Part shown: positions 32,676-40,900 of the stretch, one piece after another
How positions within the stretch are numbered: position 1 is the first letter of the stretch
Layout: each line of letters starts with the position of its first letter
Source: Ascoidea rubescens DSM 1968
Taxonomy: Eukaryota; Ascomycota; Saccharomycetes; Ascoideales; Ascoideaceae
DNA length: 64,000 bases
Direction of reading: 5' to 3'
NCBI RefSeq assembly: GCF_001661345.1
Contig: NW_017962915.1
Span: 1-64,000, forward strand
Notes under the pieces: generated by a model
Database searches by the model: none
Told to the model about the DNA's origin: nothing
The model's input: only the letters and a program-made list of their open reading frames with translations
Position numbers and translations under genes: made by a program

Positions 32676-33069
32676 ATCTGGATTGCAAATTCAACAGGAG
32701 CAGTCTGGCACTGGATTTCTTTCGCAATTGGCTGGTGATTAATGAAAGTTTGGGTCTTTTTGGTTTTGGTTCAGGGCTGTTAGATAGGGCTGTTAGTGTG
32801 ATGATATCACATTCATGTTGTGACCTTCGATAACCGATTTCCGGCCGTTCATTACGAGTTAATACACTTTCAAGCATTCGTGCTAGTCGTTCAAATCCGG
32901 ATGCAACATTCGATTCAATTAACTCAACTCTTTGATTTAATTCATTGATGTTGGAAGCCATTGGTGGAGTATCAAGTTCTCTTTCGTTATCACTATCAGT
33001 GTTCTTGACTTGGATGCTGTCAGGTTGACAGTCGTCGAAGGAAGGATAGATATTTCTTCTAGTGCTCAT
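32662..33069 (-). CDS. unidentified 135-aa ORF overlapping the MED5 start
   Basis: The product has an acidic/polar N-terminus, an amphipathic or coiled-coil helix (NINELNQRVELIESNVASGF, then ERLARMLESVL) and a basic C-terminus with a bipartite NLS-like cluster (KPKRPKLS, RKKSS). It is not recognised. Its last 14 bases overlap the start of the MED5-like gene on the same strand in another frame. No splice donor was seen that would fuse the two. It could be a small nuclear protein with its own transcript, a long upstream ORF in the MED5 mRNA, or a miscalled frame. The protein-like composition argues for real coding. Confidence 0.45.
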   Translation of the reverse strand: MSTRRNIYPSFDDCQPDSIQVKNTDSDNERELDTPPMASNINELNQRVELIESNVASGFERLARMLESVLTRNERPEIGYRRSQHECDIITLTALSNSPEPKPKRPKLSLITSQLRKKSSARLLLLNLQSRYECN

Positions 33070-33476
33070 GACTTAGTAGACTTCTCTTTCCTTTTCCTCT
33101 TCGTTTATTTTATTTCTATCTAGCTATTTAGTGATCATATTTATATTGTTTGGATTGCAATCTTCATCAAGGTATTTGTGAATTAAATGTTTTTTGCGGG
33201 AACACAATTTTCGTTTCATAAGTGGTTGTCTTGTGTATTTGGTTTGGGGCAACGAACCCTAATTGCTTCACGAACGTTCGAGTTCGGATTGGGTTTTCCG
33301 GCCACACCTCGTGCAACATAATATTTATGTAATTTGCACTCCAGCAAAAGTCACATTAAACAGGACTTTATACATCAGGGCTTTATTTGCTAGGGCTGTG
33401 TGCTCTATGAATACAAACCAGAAGGACAAAGTGGGCATTTTGCTCTAATCGTAGCAAAGATACCTTACATTGGAGG
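33070..33476. promoter_or_regulatory. divergent promoter region, 135-aa ORF and SIL1
   Basis: A 407-base region between divergent genes with a moderately GC-rich part near 33240-33320 (AACGTTCGAGTTCGG). I did not find a clear unfolded-protein-response element or TATA box. Confidence 0.35.
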
Positions 33477-34742
33477 ATGAGAACCATTGTTGCGCTCAGT
33501 GCTGTTTTGTTTTCTGTCCTGTTGTTGTCTGGAGCTGCTGGTGGTTTGTTGTTGTCTTTAATGGACGAAAATACAAAGAACGCTTCCACTTTGATTTGCC
33601 ATGGCGAGCAAAAATCCCATCCGAAAGTATTCCAACCATCAAACCAATGGCAGGTGATTCACCACGACCAGGAAATTCCTAAGGGCATCCATGTCAAGAT
33701 TGATATAAACACTGGGGTAAAGGAGGGAAAGTTGATAGATGAAAAAGACGATGTTTCGAATAACGAACAGAAATCACATTTGTCGGTGGTGCAGGATCTG
33801 GAACTTGACCCATCCATTGATGACACTGAGGAATTGTTGCTGGATGAAGCTGATAGTGATTATGATAATAAATCATACTCTTTAATGAAAGATTTTATTG
33901 AAAACATGAAGTTTAATGCTGAGGATCAAAATAGTTTGGAACTCGCAATTTCTACTCTTACTGATTGTCAATTTATTGACAATGAATCAGTCAGTAAGGC
34001 CTTATCAACTCTTAGAGATTTATCTTACGATTTGATTTATGGTGAAAAAATCACTGGAAACAAAAAATTGATCCAAAGCCTCCAGAATTTAATTGAAAAG
34101 AGTGATCATGTCGATGAAAAATCTACATATCAGAAGAAAGAAAGTTGTTTAAGAATAATTTCCAGCTCAGTGAGAAATAATCCCAAAGCAGCCAATAATC
34201 TATTGAGTAACTATAAAGATATAGTGCCTTACCTAATATCACAACTAAAAGATACGGTTGGTATGAAATCCGATAAAGTAACTGATGCGACTTTATCTGT
34301 AATTGGTTCATTAATTTCTACTAAAACGTTTTTAATTGAGTTCAGGAAACTCAGGGGTTTAGAAATAATCAAAGATATATTTGTAAATGAATTTCATGAA
34401 AAAATATTGGACGTTTTCTTAGATCTATCGAGAGTTGATTCTATAGATGAGGAATTGAAACATTTTCAAGCTGATATATATAGAATTTTAGAAAAACAAA
34501 TAGTTGAAATTGATGATGAAAATAATATCAAAAAATTGCTCTATGTGATGATAGAAATTAAAAAAGAGTTGAAAAGTGCAATCAAGGTCGATTTTGCTTT
34601 CATAAAATGGCTAGATAATAAATTGGAAAATGAAAATACTATCAAAAACAGAGATTTGTATGAAATGATGAGGGATTCTTTCCATTTAGTATTTGGTAAT
34701 GCAATGGGCAGAAGAAAGCAATTAGCAAGAGATGAGTTGTAG
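33477..34742 (+). CDS. SIL1: ER nucleotide exchange factor SIL1 for the Hsp70 Kar2
   Basis: This 421-aa protein has the same length as S. cerevisiae Sil1. It has a signal peptide (residues 1-22, TIVALSAVLFSVLLLSGAAG) and an armadillo-type helical domain (about 130-400: CLRIISSSVRNNPKAANNLL, VTDATLSVIGSLI). The C-terminus is RDEL, a functional ER-retrieval signal of the HDEL type. Sil1 releases ADP from the ER Hsp70 Kar2 (BiP) and so drives protein import and folding. The final codons overlap, antisense, the last codons of the convergent 221-aa ORF. Confidence 0.9.
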   Translation: MRTIVALSAVLFSVLLLSGAAGGLLLSLMDENTKNASTLICHGEQKSHPKVFQPSNQWQVIHHDQEIPKGIHVKIDINTGVKEGKLIDEKDDVSNNEQKSHLSVVQDLELDPSIDDTEELLLDEADSDYDNKSYSLMKDFIENMKFNAEDQNSLELAISTLTDCQFIDNESVSKALSTLRDLSYDLIYGEKITGNKKLIQSLQNLIEKSDHVDEKSTYQKKESCLRIISSSVRNNPKAANNLLSNYKDIVPYLISQLKDTVGMKSDKVTDATLSVIGSLISTKTFLIEFRKLRGLEIIKDIFVNEFHEKILDVFLDLSRVDSIDEELKHFQADIYRILEKQIVEIDDENNIKKLLYVMIEIKKELKSAIKVDFAFIKWLDNKLENENTIKNRDLYEMMRDSFHLVFGNAMGRRKQLARDEL

Positions 34743-35387
34743 TTTTCCTAAAATTAAAGCAAAATCATAAAAGTTAATAGTGGGATTATTATTATTAGTT
34801 TGCGTTGATATCATATCAATGATCACTGAACTTGACGTTGAAGTTCCAGTTGAGTCTTGAAGTTGGTCTATTTTTGAGTTTAGATGTAAAAGATTTATAA
34901 TTTTAGATAAATGACTTACGTTCAATTCATATTCCAAAAATTGTTTCTGATCATTATTATTGTTATTATTGGTAGTTTGATCTATAATTTGTTTTTTGAT
35001 TAAAAAGTTCACTATTAGCTTCCAGTAATATATCAATATGTCGTAATTGTTTCTTAAAATTATAAATTTAGCACTGTAAAATATCAATTTGTCAAAATCA
35101 ACAAGTTTTTCGGTTGTAGTTTTAGAGTCAGTTAATTTTTGGCTATCATCAAGATCCAAAGAAAATTCTAGAAATGGAGAAGAAGAATTCCTTTTGTATA
35201 TATCAATTATATTTTTTTGAATATTTAAGTTTAACAAAAACTGATATAAATCAGATAAATACATTTCCTTTGATTGAAAATCATTTAGACAAAACTCATC
35301 TAAAATTTCTTCTTCATAGGACTGGGAAATAATCAAAAGACCGTTTTTATAATCTTCAAAGTCACAAAGAAATATATTTTTATTCAT
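34722..35387 (-). CDS. unidentified 221-aa protein
   Basis: The protein is helical, acidic in its N-terminal half, with an Asn run (about residue 140-150) and a conserved-looking C-terminal segment INFYDFALILGKLQLISC. No transmembrane segment or catalytic motif is seen and I do not recognise the family. Its 3' end overlaps the SIL1 3' end by 21 bases in convergent orientation. It is divergent from the eIF3k gene across a 369-base promoter region that holds a CACGTG box. The length and steady composition make it likely to be a real gene. Confidence 0.6.
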   Translation of the reverse strand: MNKNIFLCDFEDYKNGLLIISQSYEEEILDEFCLNDFQSKEMYLSDLYQFLLNLNIQKNIIDIYKRNSSSPFLEFSLDLDDSQKLTDSKTTTEKLVDFDKLIFYSAKFIILRNNYDILIYYWKLIVNFLIKKQIIDQTTNNNNNNDQKQFLEYELNVSHLSKIINLLHLNSKIDQLQDSTGTSTSSSVIIDMISTQTNNNNPTINFYDFALILGKLQLISC

Positions 35388-35756
35388 TTCAACAAAGAAT
35401 TGCAGGAAATCAGTTAACTGAATAAAGAGTCACTAAAAACATCAATAATAGTGTAAATTGTTGTTCTGTGGGGTGAAAAAGTGCTACTCTATAGTCTTAC
35501 AGTCTTTTCCTTTAATGTTACTCCTAATTACCTTTTGCACCCTTCACTTATCCCTTGGAAATAAGGATACGTACAAACAAGTAATCTATATATGCTAGCT
35601 GGATTTTTAATCACGTGTACCAAATCTCAACAATTATTGCAAAAGGTGGAAATTGAAAATTGAAAATTTTTCCTCAGTTGGCGATAAAGGTGTGATTAGA
35701 GCAGATTAATTACTATCCATTTACCATCACACATCTATCAACTAATCACTAATAAA
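35388..35756. promoter_or_regulatory. divergent promoter of 221-aa ORF and eIF3k
   Basis: A 369-base region with TATATATGC near 35587 and a CACGTG box. A repeated GGTGGAAATTGAAAATTGAAAA-type A-rich string lies at about 35645-35670. Confidence 0.4.
35611..35618 (+). promoter_or_regulatory. CACGTG E-box (Cbf1-type)
   Basis: The sequence AATCACGTG fits the yeast Cbf1 consensus RTCACGTG. It lies about 140 bases upstream of the eIF3k start and about 225 bases upstream of the 221-aa ORF. Confidence 0.5.
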
Positions 35757-36710
35757 ATGGAAAATTCATTGACAATTAAGGTGAAACAGAGACCAAATCT
35801 TATCAACGAGATTCTAAATACCTTAAAGAGATACGATGCCAATGTTATTAGAGACTTGGAAGAATACTTGAAACAACAATGTGTTGAAAGCTTCAATGAT
35901 GTCCAGGCCAATTTGTGTTTACTAAAACTATACGAATTGAGCAGTGAAGATATAACTGAAGAAAGGGAAAATTCGACAATTAATATATTGTTGTTGGGAT
36001 TATTGGAGTTCTACAATGTTGATTTTGAATTATACTTGCATTTATTGCCATCATATTCGTTATCCAAAAATAAGAAAAGCAGTAATGAAGAAAGCAATAA
36101 GGACAACAAAGACAATTCGGACGACGATAGAGCCAGTGGCAGTGAACACAAGAATAAAAGTGAAGAAGAGTTATCAGACGACGAAGAGTATATGAATGTT
36201 GAAAGTTTCCAAGACTCTGTTAATAAGATTTTTAAATTATATGAGTATCTCAATTCGTGCAATTTTACAAAGTTTTGGTCAGTTATTAAAAATTCTAAAG
36301 AAGCCGATTCGTATCAAGACTTGATTTTAAACTCTTTGATTGGAGAGAACTTTGAAAAAAAAATCAAATACTCCATCTTAAAATTGATTTATTTGGCATT
36401 CACTAATAACAATGAAAAAATTTCCAGCAGAATCAGCAAGAACTTGTTGAAAAACTATCTAAATTTGTATGATGATGTATTCTTTCAAAAGTTTATTAGT
36501 GAAAATGAACCATACTGGAAGATCGACAAAAAGGATCCAGAAGTAGTTCTCATCAACAACTTGAACAATTTGATCAATGACAAAGATAACAAAGAAAGCA
36601 ATAACGAGGAAAAGAAGGAGAATTCCGAGAACGTTAGCATCACCATAACTAATGAAAACATCAAGATTGAGCAGTTGTCCAGAATAATCCGAAACTCTTT
36701 TGTTGTTTGA
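35757..36710 (+). CDS. translation initiation factor eIF3 subunit k
   Basis: A 317-aa protein resembling eIF3k. Residues 10-55 (NTLKRYDANVIRDLEEYL, then VQANLCLLKLYEL) match the N-terminal HAM helices of the family, and residues 155-240 (YLNSCNFTKFWSVIK, ILKLIYLAFTN) match the PCI/winged-helix part (CNFxxFW signature). Human eIF3k has 218 aa; the excess here is an acidic Lys/Asn/Asp/Glu insert (about 103-145) and a charged C-terminal extension. eIF3k binds eIF3l at the periphery of the eIF3 complex. S. cerevisiae has no eIF3k, so this points to a lineage with a fuller eIF3. Confidence 0.75.
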   Translation: MENSLTIKVKQRPNLINEILNTLKRYDANVIRDLEEYLKQQCVESFNDVQANLCLLKLYELSSEDITEERENSTINILLLGLLEFYNVDFELYLHLLPSYSLSKNKKSSNEESNKDNKDNSDDDRASGSEHKNKSEEELSDDEEYMNVESFQDSVNKIFKLYEYLNSCNFTKFWSVIKNSKEADSYQDLILNSLIGENFEKKIKYSILKLIYLAFTNNNEKISSRISKNLLKNYLNLYDDVFFQKFISENEPYWKIDKKDPEVVLINNLNNLINDKDNKESNNEEKKENSENVSITITNENIKIEQLSRIIRNSFVV

Positions 36711-37012
36711 AGAGGTGAGGTAGATACTATGTTTCAGTAATAAAGACCGATTTGAGATCCAAAGCAGTGGCTCCGTAGACAGCACGTGTTCTGGTAGTGA
36801 GCCTCCACCAGATTTTATATTTAAGGGTGGATTTGATTGGCTGGAGAAGTGAAAAGTTACCCTTATCTGAGCTGCCCATGCGAATCTTTTGAAGAAAGGA
36901 ATATCAGGCCTCAAAACAACCACAAGATCGAGCTTGTAGTTGACAGATAATAGAATAGTAGGATAATAGGTTAATTTTCCAGGATATATCACATCAGTAC
37001 AATAACAAGATA
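36711..37012. promoter_or_regulatory. ATP20 promoter with CACGTG box
   Basis: A 302-base region after the eIF3k stop. A CACGTG box lies at 36783-36788, 230 bases before the ATP20 start. The part from 36730 to 36900 is more GC-rich than the flanking coding sequence. A minus-strand open frame across this region (36459-36992) is antisense to the eIF3k end and lacks protein-like features. Confidence 0.4.
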
Positions 37013-37530
37013 ATGTTTGCTCGCACTGTTTTCAATACCAGACAAGCCTTTTTCAGAGGTATTCGTCACAACTCCACATCTGCAAAAGCTTCAGCTTTAC
37101 TTACAAAATTCAATGGTATGTTCGTCTGAATTTTGGTTTTCATATACTTCACACCACCAATGAGGTTTTCTAACCATTTGTGATCGATTTTTATTTTTGC
37201 TGTTTTGATATTTATCTAGGTCTTAAGGATTGTTCTATTTACTGGGGCAAGGTAACCATCGAGTTAGCCAAACAAATTTACATCAAGGAAAACTTGGCTC
37301 CTCCAACTACCGAAACTTTCAAAAAGGTTTACATTGACTTGTACAAACAGTTATTGAAAGCAATTGAGAATCCAAGTCAAATACTTTCTTCCTTGAAGAG
37401 CATCGAATTGTCCAAACAAAATGTCCAAACATACGGCTCATACTTCGTCCAACTTCTTGGTTTGTTTTCGTTAGGCGAGGTTATCGGTCGTAGAAAATTG
37501 GTTGGTTACAAGCACTATCCCTCGCACTAG
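37013..37530 (+). CDS. ATP20: mitochondrial ATP synthase subunit g (ATP20), two exons
   Basis: Exon 1 (37013-37115) encodes a mitochondrial N-terminus (MFARTVFNTRQAFFRGIRHN). Exon 2 (37220-37530) encodes the rest, giving 137 aa in total. Subunit g sits in the inner membrane with subunit e and promotes ATP synthase dimers and crista shape. The single membrane helix near the C-terminus holds the GxxxG dimerisation motif (GEVIG) followed by RRKLVGYKHY, as in yeast Atp20 (115 aa). The CACGTG box upstream fits the Cbf1 regulation known for respiratory genes, but that link is inferred. Confidence 0.9.
37116..37219 (+). other. ATP20 spliceosomal intron, 104 nt
   Basis: The donor is the canonical GTATGT and the acceptor is TATCTAG. 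A branch-like TTCTAAC is at 37168-37174. Removal joins N-G-L-K in phase and yields the complete subunit g sequence. Confidence 0.9.
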
Positions 37531-37951
37531 GTTGGCCAGTTTTTTCATATAACCTATATGTATATATATATCTAATTATACTATCATTACCATTCTGTTA
37601 CTGCTCATTGCGCACCACTTATTGAACATTGCAGTTCGAACCTCTCGTGCGACCTCCAATGAATATTCTGTATCAAGATCGGTAGACTGTTTCGTGTTCG
37701 ATTCTTGCCCAGCGCTCGTTTTCGATGTTTCGCTGAAGGTCTCCAGCGGAAACAGCAACTTTGCACTCCTTTTCTTTGCTCTGTCCTCCAGATCTGCTCA
37801 GAAGTGTTACTGCTCGACTGGACTGTAGCTATAGAATCAGCTTGTATTATACTGTTGTCGTTGATTATATTATTCTGTATTATCTGCTTCTTTGTTTTGT
37901 TTCTCCACCACTCTTCTCTTTCCTTCTCCCAGCTCTCCTAGTCCTCTAACC
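37531..37951. promoter_or_regulatory. ATP20 3' end and BLM10 promoter
   Basis: A TATATATATA stretch (37560-37572) follows the ATP20 stop. A more GC-rich part (37630-37810) and a TC-rich leader (37890-37950) precede BLM10. No proteasome-type PACE element (GGTGGCAAA) was found on either strand. Confidence 0.4.
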
Positions 37952-40900
37952 ATGTCTCTGTCTGATAGCTCCAACATCAAAAGCCCTTCTGGCGCCAACA
38001 GCACTACGAATAGCTCCAACAATACCAATAATGCTACTCACAATACTGGTTCCAACACTAAAAACCTCCAATTCAAAAACCCAATTCAAAGTCCAGTTTT
38101 AAAGCCTTCTCCCTTTCCTGTCCAGCTCAATATCTCTCAGAATCTCATCTCATCTCCCACTCCAATTAGAAATAACTTGCTAAACACCTCCAGATATAGA
38201 CCAAACACTCCTTCTTTCTTGACCTCAAGAAACTCTTCTCCTGCTCCTCCCTTGTCCCATTCCAATTCTTATTCCAACTACAATAACTTGAACTCGTTCT
38301 TGTCCTCTACTAATAACTCTAATCTAAATAATTTAAATAGGTCCTCATCAAATTTATCGCTCTACTCAATTAATTCTCCCTTGCAAAGGCAAAGAACCGG
38401 CGATTCAATTTCAAATTTGGATCCGATTGAACAACTAAGACTAGAGCATTACAACCTAGATTACCCCATTAACGATGACTTGTTATACAACTATCAATTT
38501 ACCGACAGAAACTCAAGATTTTTCTCAAGATTAAAAAAAAGAAATCTAAACCTACCAAAATTATTACCTTACAAAACTGAAAATTTCTTGGATCAAGCTA
38601 AATATTTATCTCATATAGTTACCCATCTTTACATTGCCATAAATTCTTTGGATCTTCAAGGTGTTATCTCAATTTCTTCAAATGACTTGAATTTTAATGC
38701 TTATAAAAACAACGATCAATATCTTTCCGACAATGAAGCCACCAACAACGAATCAAATAACAATCAAAATCTATTTGAAATCAACGATCACTCTAATTCT
38801 GATTCCGACTCTGATTCTGATTCTGACGATGATGATGACGATGTTGACAATTTAGAGACTCTATCTTCTTCTTCGGCTTTTACTAACTCAAAAAAGTCCT
38901 CTGCTGTTGTAAACGTTCGTCACTGGACCTCGGAATTGAAAACTTGGATCAAAATGAAGAATAATATGCCTATTTCTTTAAAGATTGATCTTATTAAAGT
39001 TTATTACTACTTATCTTTGGCAAGGGGCCAGCCAATTGCTTTGTCCGCCTATGTTGATATGTTCGTTTTATTAATCAAGTCTGATATCTACATTTTGAAA
39101 CAATTTGGCTTAAGACTAGATTACTTGCCACTTTATAAAGAATTTGAAAACATTTTTCCTCATCCGGATGCTTCTTTTGATACTTTGAATAAATCAACTC
39201 ACAAACATCTAATGAGATTAGCCTTGTATGCAAATTATTTTTTTGACGATTCTCCTGATACTTTGTTGCAAATATTTCAAAAGTGTCTCAGCAAATATTC
39301 AATTCCAACTGCCTCTTTATCTCTAAGTACTTTATACTCATTGCTACCTTGCTCTAGCATTCACATTTTAAAATTTTATCCTTCTTTTTTTCACATTTGG
39401 CAAAGCGCTTTGAAAATCAAAAATGTTGATTCTCACATTACAAGCTTGCTAGCAAGATCCACTGAATTTTTATTGATTGAAAGCAGTATCAATACTAGGT
39501 TGGAAAATTTGCATCCTGCCACCTTTGGTAAATTTGGTTATTTTACTCTTGATCAATTCGATACGCTTTTCACCAATTTATTAAACTCCCTTAAAATCTC
39601 CACTAATAAATTTGGTTCAACATCTTCTTCTTCCTTTTATACAGGTTTTTCAACCATGATTGTTTTTTCAATTAATGGCTCTAGATCTTTAGAAGACGAT
39701 GGCTTGCTTGATAAATTAAGTAACATTATTGATATAATTGAGACTTATTTACATCCCTCAAATACCGGCGAATGGTCCTCTAATATAACTCAATTTCTAA
39801 CTTCGCTAATTACTCAGTATCTTAGAAGATTTAATCTTGAATCTTTTGGCTCCCTATCTTCTCTACCTTCAGAGAATAAACTCAATGACCAAATAACCAA
39901 ACGTTTTATAAACATTCTTTTACCAAAAATTTTAGTTGGAATTCAATCAAAATTGGATGTAATTGCTAGACTCTACATTGCAAGTTTGAGTGCCTTATGT
40001 TATTTAAATTCAGAGTTGGTGTTAAGTTCGGTTTTGCTTGATTTTTATGAATCTTTGACTAGTGATTCGACTCCCAACCATAGACTAATGGCCGTTATTA
40101 GACAGTTTACATTTTTAGGCAGATATTTTGTTTCAACTAAAGTATTCCGAATTCATGTTGTTAAGTTACTTTCTCTAACTATTCCTGCAATTGATTCGAA
40201 TGATTTAAATAAGACCCTTTGCTGCTTGATGCTAATTTTAACTTTAGCTTCATTCACACCATTTGCTGATCTAACAAAATCCTCCAAAACTCATGATAAT
40301 GAATTTATTGATCCTAATTTAGCAGACGATGTAATTCAAAACCATTTAATGTTTCTTCAAAGTAAGTTTGGAGGGTTAGATGACATACAGTTTGATGGAA
40401 TGAAAAATCAAGACTATTTCACACTCGACGATGAACTCGAAAAAAAAGCTTTAATGTCGTCCACATTAGGGTTCGAAAATTTATTAAATCAAATTATCTA
40501 CAAATTATTTCCCTTGGTTGAAAACTTGCCAGAACCCTCCCGCAAGGAAGCAAATTCTGAAAACAATATTCAAAAGGTTTTAACAAGAACTGTTGCTGTT
40601 TTATTTGAATCTTTATCTGATGAACTTTTTGAAAAGTTTAGTGACCAATTTTTGCTGTTTATTCGAAAAAACGTTTATTACAATGCTAATGAACTTGTTT
40701 CTAACATTTCTGGGCTAATTGTCAAAAGAGATTGCAAAAAGCAGTTTCCTAAATTTATGCTGTTTTTATTACCCAGAATCTATGAAGATATATCTGAGAA
40801 TGGTGCAGGAATCTCAAGAAGTGGAATTGATGTTCTTCCTAGAGATCAACCGCTCTTTTGCTATTTAGCCATTTTAAATAGTTGCGCTCTTCACTCATAT

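Noticed and set aside
36459-36992. 177-codon minus-strand ORF across the eIF3k end and ATP20 promoter
   Set aside because: It is antisense to a real coding region for half its length, and the remainder shows no conserved features.
37630-37710. GTTCGATTC and GGTTCGAA strings resembling tRNA B boxes
   Set aside because: No A box, no acceptor stem and no cloverleaf could be drawn on either strand.
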